A DNA stretch of 64,000 nucleotides from Heritagella_A intestinalis. GTDB lineage: Bacteria; Bacillota; Clostridia; Oscillospirales; Acutalibacteraceae. Below, piece by piece: positions 32,504 to 41,594 of this stretch. A model generated the notes under the pieces. The model saw only the letters and a list, made by a program, of their open reading frames with translations. It did not search any database and was not told the DNA's origin. The position numbers and the translations under genes are program-made. Each line of letters starts with the position of its first letter. Positions within the stretch are counted from its first letter, which is position 1. The stretch lies in assembly GCA_904418995.1 (NCBI GenBank), contig CAJFQF010000004.1:1-64000 (forward strand), written 5' to 3'.

Positions 32504-33865
32504 TTAAATGGTGATAATTCCAAAGACGTTTAAAACAGAACTAACAAAAATAATCAAAAGACCAACAGGGACCAAACCGCGGACCAGGAAACGGTAAGTG
32601 CGTTCCCGGCGGAAACGGGAGGAGAGTTTTACCTCGTTCGCAATGGCGTCCAGGCCAGTTCCTTTGATGACCAGAAGACAGATCAAAAAGGCGGAGATCG
32701 GCATCATTACCGAATTGGTGATGAAATCAAAGAAATCCAGGATGCTCAGGCCAAGGGGCTTGATAAAGTCCCAAACGCCAAACCCTAAGGAGCAGGGAAT
32801 CCCCAAAATGGCCATTTCAGCTACCATCAGCAGGCAGGCTTTTTTTCGGCTCCAGCCAAACCGTTCCTGAATGGTAGCCACGGAGGTTTCCATCAGGGAA
32901 ATGGAGGAGGTGAGGGCGGCCACCAATACCAGAAGGAAAAAGACCGCGCCGATAATCTGTCCCATCCCCATGCTTTCGAACACCTTGGGAATGGTAATGA
33001 ACATCAGGGAGGGCCCGGCATTCAGAGCCGACTGGTCCCCGCCGGAAAAAGCAAATACAGCCGGGATAATCATCAGGCCGGCCAGGATGGCCACCAGGGT
33101 GTCCATGATTTCAATCTGTTTCACAGAAGATTCCATGTCCACTTCTTTTTTCATATAAGAGCCGTAGGTGATCAGGATTCCCATGGCAATGGAGAGGGAA
33201 TAGAACATCTGACCCATTGCGGCAACCACGGTCATCAGGGAGAATTTGGAAAAATCGGGGATTAAATAGTAGGCCACCCCTTCCAGCGCGCCGGGACGGG
33301 TAACGGAATAAATGCAGATAATGACGGCCAGGACCAGGAGCACGGGCATTAAAATTTTACTGATCCGCTCAATCCCTTTTTCCACGCCGAAGATAACCAC
33401 CAAAAAAGTGAGAGCGATAAAGACTAACAGCCAAATCACCGGTTCCACAGGCAGGGCGGTAAATTCCGAGAAATAGGTGTCCGAGGCCATTTCCGTCACA
33501 TTGCCGGAGGCAAAGCCCACCAGGTATTTAATGACCCAGCCGCCGATCACGCAGTAATAGGGTACAATCAACATGGGAATCAGAGCAGTAAACCACCCGC
33601 CAGCCGCCAATTTTCCCTTGGCAAAAGCCTTAAAAGTACCTACGGGCCCTTTGCCGGTCATGCGTCCCAAAGCGGTTTCCGAGATAATCAGGGTAAAACC
33701 AAATGTAACGGCTAGCAGGATATAAACCAAGAGGAAGATACCGCCGCCATATTTGGCGGCCAGATACGGAAAACGCCAGATGTTTCCAAGACCTACTGCG
33801 GAACCGGAAACTGCCAGCACAAAGCCCAGTTTTCCGGAAAATGTGTTCCCTTTTTTACTTTCCAT
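32504..33865 (-). CDS. Sodium-dependent transporter (NSS/SNF family)
   Basis: Sodium-coupled symporter, probably for an amino acid. The 453-residue protein has about twelve membrane helices. The first helix carries GSAVGLGNIWRFPYLAAKYGGG with the unwound GLGN sodium site; further blocks include VPYYCVIGGW and FYSLSIAMGILITYGSYM and SSISLMETSVA. Bacterial members of this length lack the twelfth-helix extension of animal neurotransmitter transporters. The start has AGGAGC... on the minus strand and a clear promoter at 33932-33960. No glycine riboswitch or other RNA element is visible ahead of it. It appears to be a single-gene unit. Confidence 0.93.
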   Translation of the reverse strand: MESKKGNTFSGKLGFVLAVSGSAVGLGNIWRFPYLAAKYGGGIFLLVYILLAVTFGFTLIISETALGRMTGKGPVGTFKAFAKGKLAAGGWFTALIPMLIVPYYCVIGGWVIKYLVGFASGNVTEMASDTYFSEFTALPVEPVIWLLVFIALTFLVVIFGVEKGIERISKILMPVLLVLAVIICIYSVTRPGALEGVAYYLIPDFSKFSLMTVVAAMGQMFYSLSIAMGILITYGSYMKKEVDMESSVKQIEIMDTLVAILAGLMIIPAVFAFSGGDQSALNAGPSLMFITIPKVFESMGMGQIIGAVFFLLVLVAALTSSISLMETSVATIQERFGWSRKKACLLMVAEMAILGIPCSLGFGVWDFIKPLGLSILDFFDFITNSVMMPISAFLICLLVIKGTGLDAIANEVKLSSRFRRERTYRFLVRGLVPVGLLIIFVSSVLNVFGIITI

Positions 33866-33931
33866 TCTTTCTCAAGCTCCTTACAAAGAGAAAATTTACC
33901 AATTTTAAATTTCTCTAATAGTTGTAGGACT

Positions 33932-33960
33932 ATTTTACTATACATCAGACAAGAAAGCAA
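33932..33960 (-). promoter_or_regulatory. Promoter of the sodium-dependent transporter
   Basis: Minus strand: TTGCTT (33955-33960), 17-base spacer, TAAAAT (33932-33937). Confidence 0.55.
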
Positions 33961-33985
33961 TGGGAGGAATCGAAAATAAAACACT

Positions 33986-34825
33986 CTATAGAATATCGGG
34001 TAATTCCTTTAGGAATGGCTCAAAGAGGATGCCTTCCCGGGGGTCAGTGCCAGCAGCTGCGGTTTCTTCCAGGGCCAGGCCGATAAACCGGCAGGCACAG
34101 CGCAGGGCCTCTCCCAGAGGGCGGCCCAGAGTCAGGCAGCCGCACAGTACGGAGGCCAGCACGTCCCCCGTGCCGGAATAGGTATAGCCGATTTTCTGGT
34201 TGGATTCCCAAAAGCACCGGGAATCCCCTTTGCTGTAGGCCAGGTTCGCCACCGTATCCCCGTCCCGGATGCCGGTGATGACCACCACTTCCGGGCCCTT
34301 GGAGGCCAGATAGGAGGCAAGCTGGATGAGCTCCGCCCGGGTCTGCAGGTTTTGGGCCAGCTCGGCGGGCTCTCCGGCCAGCAGGCAGGCTTCCGTGAGG
34401 TTGGGCGTGATGAGGTCGGCGGTAAAGGCCAGCCGGCGCACCTGCCGGCACATTTCGTCGTCAAAAATAGGATACCGCACCCCGTGGTCCCCCAAAACCG
34501 TGTCCACCAGCACCAGGGAGTCCTTGGCGCGGAATTTTTCCACCAGCTCACAGGTAATCTCCGCCTGCTTGGGATTGCTGAGGAATCCGGTGTACACCGC
34601 ATCGAAAGAGCCGTACCAGGGAGTCCAGCAAGCGCCAAAGGCTTCCATGCGGTCGGTGAGGTCCGCGATTTCATATTTGAGGTAGCCGGTCTGGTTGCTG
34701 AGGACGGCAGTGGGGAAGGGGCACACCTGGATGCCCATGGCCGAGAGGATGGGGATGGCCGCCGTCAGGGAACACCGCCCAATGCCGGACAAATCGTGGA
34801 TTGCCGCTGCTCTTGGTATTTTCAT
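33986..34825 (-). CDS. Pyridoxamine/pyridoxal kinase
   Basis: Phosphorylates vitamin B6 vitamers to feed pyridoxal 5-phosphate synthesis. The 279-residue ribokinase-fold protein shows the B6-kinase opening IHDLSGIGRCSLTAAIPILSA, the VYTGFLSNPKQ segment, VDTVLGDHG, the TPNLTEACLLAG element and the anion-hole motif YSGTGDVLASVL with the catalytic Asp. The opening differs from phosphomethylpyrimidine kinases. It lies 125 bases after the ECF S component gene on the same strand, and a divergent MocR regulator is close by, a set expected for vitamin B6 salvage. A terminator separates it from the S component, so it probably has its own weak promoter. Confidence 0.88.
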   Translation of the reverse strand: MKIPRAAAIHDLSGIGRCSLTAAIPILSAMGIQVCPFPTAVLSNQTGYLKYEIADLTDRMEAFGACWTPWYGSFDAVYTGFLSNPKQAEITCELVEKFRAKDSLVLVDTVLGDHGVRYPIFDDEMCRQVRRLAFTADLITPNLTEACLLAGEPAELAQNLQTRAELIQLASYLASKGPEVVVITGIRDGDTVANLAYSKGDSRCFWESNQKIGYTYSGTGDVLASVLCGCLTLGRPLGEALRCACRFIGLALEETAAAGTDPREGILFEPFLKELPDIL

Positions 34826-34875
34826 AAGAAACCTATGCCGTCCTTTCTGTTTGCGTTTCCCCTTTATGATACCAC

Positions 34876-34919
34876 AAAAAAGCGGCGTATGGAACCTTTC
34901 CCGGGCTCCACACGCCGCA
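34876..34919 (-). terminator. Terminator between the S component and the kinase
   Basis: GCGGCGTGTGGA and TCCATACGCCGC (arms at 34907-34918 and 34882-34893) form a 12-base stem with one mismatch, followed on the minus strand by six T's. Confidence 0.85.
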
Positions 34920-34950
34920 TCTCCCCTTTATAATTCAATCGGTTTTGCCG

Positions 34951-35535
34951 TTACATAGCAGCGCCGGGCTTGCCGCCTCTCCATAAATGGCTGCGCTGCA
35001 AAGCGCCGCGGATGGCCAGGAACAGGGGCACAGCAATGACATCGGCTACCACAGCATTGAAGAGGGTGGCGCCGGCCTTGGTCATCATGGCAATGGCCGC
35101 TGCGTCCGGGGCGCTGCCGGAAATCAGCAGCTCAAAGAAGGAATAGCCCAAATACATGACGCAGTAGGAGAGGGAGCCGGTCACCGCCGCGACAATCAGC
35201 CGGGAAACCTTCTGCTCTTTGCCGCTCCAGGCAATGGCCCCGCAGATTACCGCCATAAGGCCCTTGGTAATCAGGGTCACCCCAGCACTAGAGAACCACC
35301 CGCCAGTGATATCAAAGAGGAAGGAACCCAGCCCGGCGGCCAGACCGCCGTATCCGGGCCCCAGGATCAGGCCGGAAAGTACGCAGAACACATTGGCAAA
35401 CCCCACCATGGTGCGGTCGGCACCCACGGGAATCTCCACCTTGAAAAACATAGTGGCGATATATACCAAAGCCCCCATCAGGCCCGTCAGGGCCAGATTC
35501 ACCACGGGGCTGTTCTTTTTGTTGGACAATAACAT
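34951..35535 (-). CDS. ECF transporter S component, probably for vitamin B6
   Basis: Substrate-binding membrane subunit of an energy-coupling-factor vitamin importer. The 194-residue, six-helix protein shows family features: an N-terminal LALTGLMGALVYIATM helix, the conserved VGFANVFCVLSGLILGPGYGGLAAGLGSFLFD region and the loop at GGWFSSAGVTLITKG. The T, A1 and A2 subunits are not in the window, as is normal for shared ECF modules. I infer vitamin B6 specificity (the PdxU type) only because a B6 kinase follows and a MocR-type regulator is divergent. Riboflavin or another vitamin remains possible. Confidence 0.75.
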   Translation of the reverse strand: MLLSNKKNSPVVNLALTGLMGALVYIATMFFKVEIPVGADRTMVGFANVFCVLSGLILGPGYGGLAAGLGSFLFDITGGWFSSAGVTLITKGLMAVICGAIAWSGKEQKVSRLIVAAVTGSLSYCVMYLGYSFFELLISGSAPDAAAIAMMTKAGATLFNAVVADVIAVPLFLAIRGALQRSHLWRGGKPGAAM

Positions 35536-35695
35536 GGAAACTCATCCCTTTCGTATCAATGCATCGGAAGCCCGGGCGCCTCCTCAAAGGCCTGTGCCTT
35601 TGACGTGTCATTATCATAAAGCAAATCTGTTCTCTTTAAAATACACAGTTTGTAAAAAAATAAAGGGAACACTTTTCTTTTCCCCGGTTTTAGTG

Positions 35696-35701
35696 TATAC
35701 T
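35696..35701 (+). promoter_or_regulatory. -10 box of the MocR regulator promoter
   Basis: TATACT at 35696-35701 lies about 58 bases before the TTG start. The expected -35 position reads TTTTCT, far from consensus, so the promoter may depend on an activator. The 218-base gap is shared with the divergent S component gene. Confidence 0.4.
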
Positions 35702-35753
35702 ATAGACAGGATAAAACAGGCTTCCGAGGCCGGCGGAAAGGGAGGCGATTCCA

Positions 35754-37115
35754 TTGCCCTTTGTCACTTTGCATCCGGAATGGAAAGAACCTCTCTATCA
35801 GCAGCTGTATCAGGCCATCCGAGAGGCTATTGAGTCCGGGCAGTTTCCCCAGGGCTCCAAAATGCCCTCGATCCGCCGCCTGCCGGAGGAGCTGGGGGTC
35901 AGCCGCACCACAGTGGAGTCGGCCTACCAGCAGCTCTGTGTGGAAGGCTACCTGAAAAGCCGGCCCCAGCGGGGCTACTTTGTGGCCGCCCCCAAAAAAC
36001 AGGACCGGCAGCTGCCGGAGCAGGAATCCGCCCTGCCAAAGGAACGCTGTCAGCCGGTGGCGCCGGTGCGCTATGATTTCGGTACGGACCGGGTGGACAG
36101 CGAAACCGCGGATATTACCATCTGGAAGCGGCATATCCGGGATGTGCTGAACCGGCCCGATTCCATTGTATCCTATGGCGACCCCCAGGGAGAGCCTGCC
36201 TTGCGCAGGGCTCTGGCCGCGTACACATACCGGGCCCGGGGGGTGCGCACTTCTGCCGGGCAGATTATCATCGGCGCGGGCATCCAGCCCCTTCTCACTA
36301 TTTTATGCGGGCTTTTGCCCCACAAGCAGGTGGCCATGGACAGCAGCGGGTTTCCTCAGGCAGAGCGGGCTTTTGCCGACTGCGCCTTTGAAGTGGTGCG
36401 CCTTCCCAGCGATGAGGAGGGCCTTTCCGTAGAGGCTTTGAAAAAGAGCGGCGTCCATCAGGTGCTGGTGAGCCCTTCCTCCCCGGTGGGGCAAGGGACG
36501 GCCATGCCCCCAGCCCGGCGGTTTGCCCTGCTCCAGTGGGCCCGGGAGACCGGAGGCCTGCTCATTGAGGACGATTATAATGGGGAGCTGCGCTATACGG
36601 CCCGGCCCATTCCGGCTCTTCAGGGCTCTGGAGAGGGGAGCACCGTCTATTTAGGCTCCTTTTCCAAGCTGCTCCTGCCCAGCGTGCGGCTCAGCTACAT
36701 GGCGCTGCCAGCCCCCCTTTTGGAGCAATATGCCCCCCGGGCCCGGGCCTATAACCAGACAGCCTCCAAAATCGAACAGCTGGCCCTGGCAGACTATATC
36801 CGGTCGGGGCAGCTGGAACGGCATTTGCGCCGGATGCGCAAGCTGTACAGCCAGAAAAGCCAGCTGCTGCTGGACTGCCTGGGCAAGACCTTTGGGGAAA
36901 AATACCCGGCAGTTCTGCGGGAAACCCCCCTTTCGGTGCTGGTGCAGATGCCCCAGGCCCCCCAGGCAGCGGAGCGGGCCTCCCAACAAGGAGTGCGTGT
37001 CTCGGCGGCAGGGGAAGACTTCCTGCGGCTGGGCTTTGCGGGGATTCCCTTTTCTAAAATTCCCGATGGAGTAGAGGCCCTGTATCAGGCCCTTTTTCCC
37101 GGAATCAGCCACTAA
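35754..37115 (+). CDS. MocR/PdxR-type GntR regulator with aminotransferase domain
   Basis: Transcription factor of 453 residues with a GntR winged helix at the N-terminus (residues 10-75: YQQLYQAIREAIESGQFPQG, then SRTTVESAYQQL) fused to a class I aminotransferase fold that binds pyridoxal phosphate as an effector. The Schiff-base lysine region is YLGSFSKLLLPSVRLSYM, and IEDDYNGELRY holds the cofactor Asp and Tyr. Members called PdxR control vitamin B6 synthesis or uptake, which fits the divergent ECF gene and the B6 kinase. The start is TTG at 35754 with GGAAAGGGAGG at 35735-35745. It is monocistronic. Confidence 0.92.
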   Translation: MPFVTLHPEWKEPLYQQLYQAIREAIESGQFPQGSKMPSIRRLPEELGVSRTTVESAYQQLCVEGYLKSRPQRGYFVAAPKKQDRQLPEQESALPKERCQPVAPVRYDFGTDRVDSETADITIWKRHIRDVLNRPDSIVSYGDPQGEPALRRALAAYTYRARGVRTSAGQIIIGAGIQPLLTILCGLLPHKQVAMDSSGFPQAERAFADCAFEVVRLPSDEEGLSVEALKKSGVHQVLVSPSSPVGQGTAMPPARRFALLQWARETGGLLIEDDYNGELRYTARPIPALQGSGEGSTVYLGSFSKLLLPSVRLSYMALPAPLLEQYAPRARAYNQTASKIEQLALADYIRSGQLERHLRRMRKLYSQKSQLLLDCLGKTFGEKYPAVLRETPLSVLVQMPQAPQAAERASQQGVRVSAAGEDFLRLGFAGIPFSKIPDGVEALYQALFPGISH

Positions 37116-37268
37116 AAAAATCGTGATAAAAAAGTCATACAACCTTAAATAGACCATCACATACCTTTCACATAAGGGCGGCATAATAAAGGCACAGCAA
37201 GTGGGAAGCCAAAAGGAAGGCAAGCCCAAGCGCTGGAATCCATATAGTTGTGAAAGGATGAATGTTGT
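37116..37268. other. Short gap ahead of the protease gene
   Basis: A 150-base gap. I see AT-rich sequence but no promoter I trust. AAAGGATGA at 37253-37261 may be the ribosome site of the next gene. Confidence 0.3.
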
Positions 37269-38798
37269 ATGTATGATCCCATGAATCCTATGAATATAAA
37301 TGAAAATCCGGAAGGCCAGACGCCGGAAACCTCCGGTTCTGCTCCTCAGAACGAAGCCGCCCAGCCCATGGATGATTTCACCCCCAATAGCCAGGCGGGC
37401 TCCACGGAACAGGCCGCTTCTAACAGCCAGGCTTCCTCCAATGAAGGAACCGGCACAGAAGGCCAGTATGCCGAATACCGCTGGCAGGGAAGCGATCCCC
37501 AGAATCCCTATCAGAATCAATCCCATTGGGGCAACCAGCCCGGCGCCTATTATGAGGTTCCCCAGAAGCCCAAAAAGGAGCGCAAGCCTTTGGGCCGCGG
37601 CGCCAAAACAGCCCTGAAGATTGTAGCCGGGGTTCTGTGCTGCGCGGTAATTTCCGCCGCTTCAGTAGGCGGGTTTGCCGCTCTTATCAATAACGGTGTG
37701 GTGCAGGTAAATAACGCCGGCAGCGGCAACGCCACCTTTACCATCAACAAGCTCATCAACAGCGATGAAAGCGATCCCGCGACCACAGTGTCTGGGGATA
37801 TGACCCAGCAGGAGGTAGCCGCTAAGGTGCTCCCCTCCGTGGTGTGCATCCAGAATTATCAGCAAACGGATATGCGTCAGGGCCTGTCCGGTTCCCTCTG
37901 GGGCCAGGGCCAGAGCCAGGACGGTGGCAGCGATAGTAGCGACAGCCAGGAAGATTCCGGTGTATCTCCCACCAGTGAAGGCTCCGGCATTATCGCTACC
38001 TCCGACGGCTATATCATTACCAACGCCCATGTGGTGGAGGGCGCTGACTCCCTGAAGGTCATCACTTCCGATAACCAGGTTTATGAGGCTGAGCTCATCG
38101 GCAGCGATACCATGACGGACTTGGCGGTTATTAAGGTTGATGCTACCGGCCTCACCGCTGCGGAATTTGGTTCTTCCAGTGATTTGCAGGTAGCCGACCC
38201 GGTTATCGCTATCGGCAACCCCGGCGGCCTGAGCTCTACGGTGACGGTGGGCTATGTTTCCGCCCTGGACCGTCCGGTAACCAGCAGCGATACCGGCTAC
38301 ACCATGAACTGCATCCAGACCGATGCCGCTATTAACCCCGGTAACTCCGGCGGCGCCCTGGTGAATATGTACGGCCAGGTAATCGGCATCAACTCCAGCA
38401 AAATCGTTGCCGAAGGCTATGAAGGCCTGGGATTTGCAATCCCCATTGATACGGCCCTTCCCATTATCAGCGACCTGCGGGAATATGGATATGTTCATGA
38501 CCGGGCCATGCTGGGCATCAGCGGCCAGTATCTGGATGACTGGAGCGCCAACTTCTACGGCCTGCCCAGCGGTATGTATGTAGCGGAGGTCAGCAACGAA
38601 TCCGTTACCGAAGCCGGCATCCAGAGAGGCGATGTGATTACCCAGATTGACGACACGGACATCACCTCTGCCAATACCATTTCCAACTATATCATGGATA
38701 AAAAGCCCGGAGACACGGTGACCTTGTCGGTGACCCGCGGCCTTACCGGAGAAACCTTCACCTGTGAAGTGACCCTGACGGAGTCCACCGGCCAGTAA
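37269..38798 (+). CDS. HtrA/DegP-type serine protease (S1C, membrane-anchored)
   Basis: Quality-control protease acting outside the cytoplasmic membrane. The 509-residue protein has a hydrophilic, Gln/Asn/Ser-rich cytoplasmic N-terminus of about 115 residues, one membrane helix (about 115-140), a linker, the trypsin-like domain and a C-terminal PDZ domain (about 405-500). The catalytic triad is His254 (NAHVVEG), Asp284 (TDLAVIKV) and Ser360 (NPGNSGGAL). The layout matches HtrA/YkdA and YyxA-type proteins of Firmicutes, which respond to secretion stress. It seems to be a single gene; a hairpin lies about 170 bases after the stop. Confidence 0.95.
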   Translation: MYDPMNPMNINENPEGQTPETSGSAPQNEAAQPMDDFTPNSQAGSTEQAASNSQASSNEGTGTEGQYAEYRWQGSDPQNPYQNQSHWGNQPGAYYEVPQKPKKERKPLGRGAKTALKIVAGVLCCAVISAASVGGFAALINNGVVQVNNAGSGNATFTINKLINSDESDPATTVSGDMTQQEVAAKVLPSVVCIQNYQQTDMRQGLSGSLWGQGQSQDGGSDSSDSQEDSGVSPTSEGSGIIATSDGYIITNAHVVEGADSLKVITSDNQVYEAELIGSDTMTDLAVIKVDATGLTAAEFGSSSDLQVADPVIAIGNPGGLSSTVTVGYVSALDRPVTSSDTGYTMNCIQTDAAINPGNSGGALVNMYGQVIGINSSKIVAEGYEGLGFAIPIDTALPIISDLREYGYVHDRAMLGISGQYLDDWSANFYGLPSGMYVAEVSNESVTEAGIQRGDVITQIDDTDITSANTISNYIMDKKPGDTVTLSVTRGLTGETFTCEVTLTESTGQ

Positions 38799-38966
38799 AC
38801 TGGTGTTTATATAGAGAAGCCTTTCTTGGCTTTCATTTTCTTCATTTTCCTTTCTCTTTCATTTCCGGCGGGTCGGGTTTCCTCCTTTCTCTCCGGCCCG
38901 CCCCCTCTTAGAGGGTTTATCATTCGAGTACAAGATCTTTTTCATAAATCTCCTTTTTCAACAGTC

Positions 38967-38994
38967 GAGGGGGAGCCTGCAAAGGCTCCCCCTC
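38967..38994. terminator. Strong hairpin between convergent genes
   Basis: GAGGGGGAGCCT at 38967-38978 pairs perfectly with AGGCTCCCCCTC at 38983-38994 around four bases. The T-run is poor on both sides, but it lies between the protease and the convergent serine hydrolase and probably ends both transcripts. Confidence 0.65.
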
Positions 38995-39015
38995 GGCTGC
39001 GTTTTCTGCTCTTTT

Positions 39016-40839
39016 TCATGGAGTGTTTCCAGAAGGTTCCGGCTTTTCGCGGGGCTTTAAAACGCCCGGCAGCTTAGGCTGCAAAAGCTCCTTGAGCCGG
39101 CCCAGCACCGGCTTCTGCATCCCGGGGGGAAGGATTTCTTCCGGCTTGCGCCCCCCGGTGACCAAAGCCGCCAGCATCCCGGCCGCCTGGGCAGCGGAAG
39201 GGCTCTCGTCCATGCGCAGGAGGATCTTTTGGCCATCCTCCTCCAAAAAAATAATTTTTAAAATCCGCACACAGGGCGTCTCTGAAAAGACAATAAACAG
39301 CTTGATTACGGTTCGCCCATCCTCGTCCCTGGTAACCCGGACGCCGGAAAAACAGGGATACTCCTCCCCTTGGACGTGGATTTTCCCCGGAAGCATGGCG
39401 CCCTGGTATCCGGCCTCCAGGGTGTGGAGATTGTCCCCTTCCTGTAGGAAAAATCGGGCCTTTTCAGAGGAGAATTGAAAGCGCAGAGAGGAAATCCCTG
39501 CGGAAAAATTCCCCTGTACGCTGGAAATGATCAACGGCAGCAGGCTGGCGCTATTTTTGGGAAAGGTGTAGGAATAGCCGTTATACCGGGCGGCTTCCTG
39601 AGGAGGGGGAGAAGCTGCGGGTCGTACCGGCCGCCGCCAGAAAAAGGGCTTCTTTTCCTCTGGCGGGAGCTCCGCCTTCAGCTCTGCAACGACATGCAGA
39701 TGTTCCAGCAATGCCCGCAGGGAACGGATGCCTGCCGGGTTGGAATGGAGAGGATGATGGGATAAGCCCCCCGGCTTACAGAAGCAGTCCCGGATATGCA
39801 GGAGAGTACGGTCCTCAAAAAGCTGGCCGTTTCCGCTGGTGACGGCAATAACCATGTCCTGCTCCGGCAAGATTACTACATATTGGCCGAACACCCCGTT
39901 AAACTGGCAGCCCCTTCCCCAGGCAAGCCCCCAAAGCTGATACCCGTACCAGGCTTCCCGGTTTCCCATATGGCAGGAAACCTGGGGGCTGCAGGCTGCT
40001 GACGCCCAATCCTCCGGCAGAAGCTGACGGGTAACGCCGCCTTGGGTCCAGCGGCCCTTTTGCAGATAGAGCTGTCCCAGCTTGGCCATATCCCCCGGGG
40101 TCAGATACAGGCCCCAGCCGCCCTTTTCCGTGCCCATAGGGCAGGTTTCCCATCGGGGTACGGCAATCCCCAAAGGCTCCCATAAGCGGGGCGTTAAATA
40201 GTCCGTAAGACTCATGCCGGCCCGCTTGCAGACGGCAGCACTGAGCATATAGGAGTTCATGCTGTTATAGGAAAACCGGCTTCCCGGAGAAAATTCGCAG
40301 TCCGATGACAGCCAGCCCCGAACCCAGTCCTTTTCGGAAACCGAGCTCATTTCGTTAAACCGAACGCCGGAGGTCATGGTCAAAAGCTGCCGGACGGTGA
40401 CCTCCCCGGGCTTCCCCATGTAAAAGGGAGGGAGCTTTTCCGGGAAGACGTCCCGCATTTTCTCATCCAGGGATAACAAGCCTTCCTGCTGGGCAATGCC
40501 CACCGCCATCCCCACTACGCTTTTGGAGAGGGAAAACTGCATCTGGGCGGTTTGGCCGGAATAAGGATGCCAGTTTGCCTGGCAGATACGCTGTCCATGG
40601 CGCAGGATTACCACACTGTGAGGGCGCAGCTCCCGATCCTCATCCAGCCGTTGTAAAAAGGTTTCGATTACGCCGCAGGGAATGCCCGTGCTTTCCGGCA
40701 AAGCCATGGGCAGAGGCGTGGATTGCCCGGATGCCGGGCGACCAGTGGGGCGGAAGGGATAGGAGACCACGCGCTTCATATCCCCGGTAAACAGGCGGAA
40801 CAGGGAATCCGCTGTGCGGAACCGGCCTAAAATATCCAT
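39016..40839 (-). CDS. Serine hydrolase of the class C beta-lactamase family
   Basis: A 607-residue protein. Residues about 55-355 form a beta-lactamase/DD-peptidase fold: nucleophile motif FSLSKSVVG (SxxK), YNSMNSYM as the YxN-like element, and FNGVFGQYVVILPEQDMV near the third motif. The C-terminal 250 residues are extra strands typical of DUF-bearing EstB-like or PBP4*-like hydrolases and contain PAAQAAGMLAALVTGG. No signal peptide is seen, so an intracellular esterase or peptidase role is more likely than drug resistance. The start has GGAGAGGATGG upstream. Confidence 0.85.
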   Translation of the reverse strand: MDILGRFRTADSLFRLFTGDMKRVVSYPFRPTGRPASGQSTPLPMALPESTGIPCGVIETFLQRLDEDRELRPHSVVILRHGQRICQANWHPYSGQTAQMQFSLSKSVVGMAVGIAQQEGLLSLDEKMRDVFPEKLPPFYMGKPGEVTVRQLLTMTSGVRFNEMSSVSEKDWVRGWLSSDCEFSPGSRFSYNSMNSYMLSAAVCKRAGMSLTDYLTPRLWEPLGIAVPRWETCPMGTEKGGWGLYLTPGDMAKLGQLYLQKGRWTQGGVTRQLLPEDWASAACSPQVSCHMGNREAWYGYQLWGLAWGRGCQFNGVFGQYVVILPEQDMVIAVTSGNGQLFEDRTLLHIRDCFCKPGGLSHHPLHSNPAGIRSLRALLEHLHVVAELKAELPPEEKKPFFWRRPVRPAASPPPQEAARYNGYSYTFPKNSASLLPLIISSVQGNFSAGISSLRFQFSSEKARFFLQEGDNLHTLEAGYQGAMLPGKIHVQGEEYPCFSGVRVTRDEDGRTVIKLFIVFSETPCVRILKIIFLEEDGQKILLRMDESPSAAQAAGMLAALVTGGRKPEEILPPGMQKPVLGRLKELLQPKLPGVLKPREKPEPSGNTP

Positions 40840-40912
40840 ACCATCCTCTCCTTCTCAAAGGAAGCTCCATAAATGCTGTGTGTTTTTATAGAATGTGTAT
40901 GCGAGGGGAAAA

Positions 40913-41452
40913 TCATGCGTCAGAACCCTTTTCGATAGCCTGCAAAAGTCCATCCAGGGTTTGAAAGTCCACAAAATCCACGGCTTTCCCATAGGTGTCC
41001 GCAATGGCCCTTTCTTCTGCGGAACGCTGCTCCGAGGGCTTTTTCTGCACCTGCCGGTACAACAGAGCCATCATAGTGCGGTGGGGAAAACTCAGGCGCT
41101 GGTAGTCGATGCCGCCCCGCAGGTGGAAGATGGGGGTGGTTTCGGCCCGTTCCGCAGGCAGCACCCGGCGCACAAAGCTGCGGAGATTGGCGGCGTTTAC
41201 CGGGTCGTTGGGATCGGCCAGGCCCACGGTGGCCACCAACAGCGCCTGCCCTGGTTTCAAGGCCCGGACGGTTTTGGCAAGGCCCCTGACACCTCCGGCG
41301 TAAACGCCGCCTAGAAAGACGACCCGGCCATAGGGGGAGAGGTCTCCCACCTGGTCTGCCGGCAGGGCGGAGATTCCGGTTTGCTGGGAGAGGGCCTGGG
41401 CATATCGCTGGGCAGAGCCGTAGCGGCTGCCGTAAAGAATAACAGATTCCAT
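40913..41452 (-). CDS. Flavodoxin-like protein
   Basis: A 179-residue cytoplasmic protein with a flavodoxin fold. The N-terminus VILYGSRYGSAQRYAQAL is the FMN phosphate loop; the central VVFLGGVYAGGVRG and VATVGLADPND segments surround the flavin as in HemG/protoporphyrinogen oxidase-like domains. The start at 41452 has AAAAGGAG upstream; a longer frame to 41536 lacks a site. It follows the cysteine-rich membrane protein gene on the same strand, but a terminator lies between, so they are probably separate units. Confidence 0.8.
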   Translation of the reverse strand: MESVILYGSRYGSAQRYAQALSQQTGISALPADQVGDLSPYGRVVFLGGVYAGGVRGLAKTVRALKPGQALLVATVGLADPNDPVNAANLRSFVRRVLPAERAETTPIFHLRGGIDYQRLSFPHRTMMALLYRQVQKKPSEQRSAEERAIADTYGKAVDFVDFQTLDGLLQAIEKGSDA

Positions 41453-41534
41453 AGACGTGGCTCCTTTTCCAAGTATTCTATCTGCATTGTACCATGCCGG
41501 GCGAAGGAAATCATCCGATTTTTCCCGGAAAGGC

Positions 41535-41565
41535 AAAAAAACGCTCCCGCCAAAAGGCAGGAGCG
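41535..41565 (-). terminator. Terminator of the cysteine-rich membrane protein gene
   Basis: Minus strand: CGCTCCTGCC and GGCGGGAGCG (41556-41565 and 41542-41551) pair with one mismatch around four bases, followed by seven T's. Confidence 0.85.
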
Positions 41566-41594
41566 CAGTTTGAGAGGATTTGTCACGAAGTGGG

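Noticed and set aside
33866..33985. Glycine riboswitch before the sodium-dependent transporter
   Set aside because: Gap is too short and has no conserved aptamer features.
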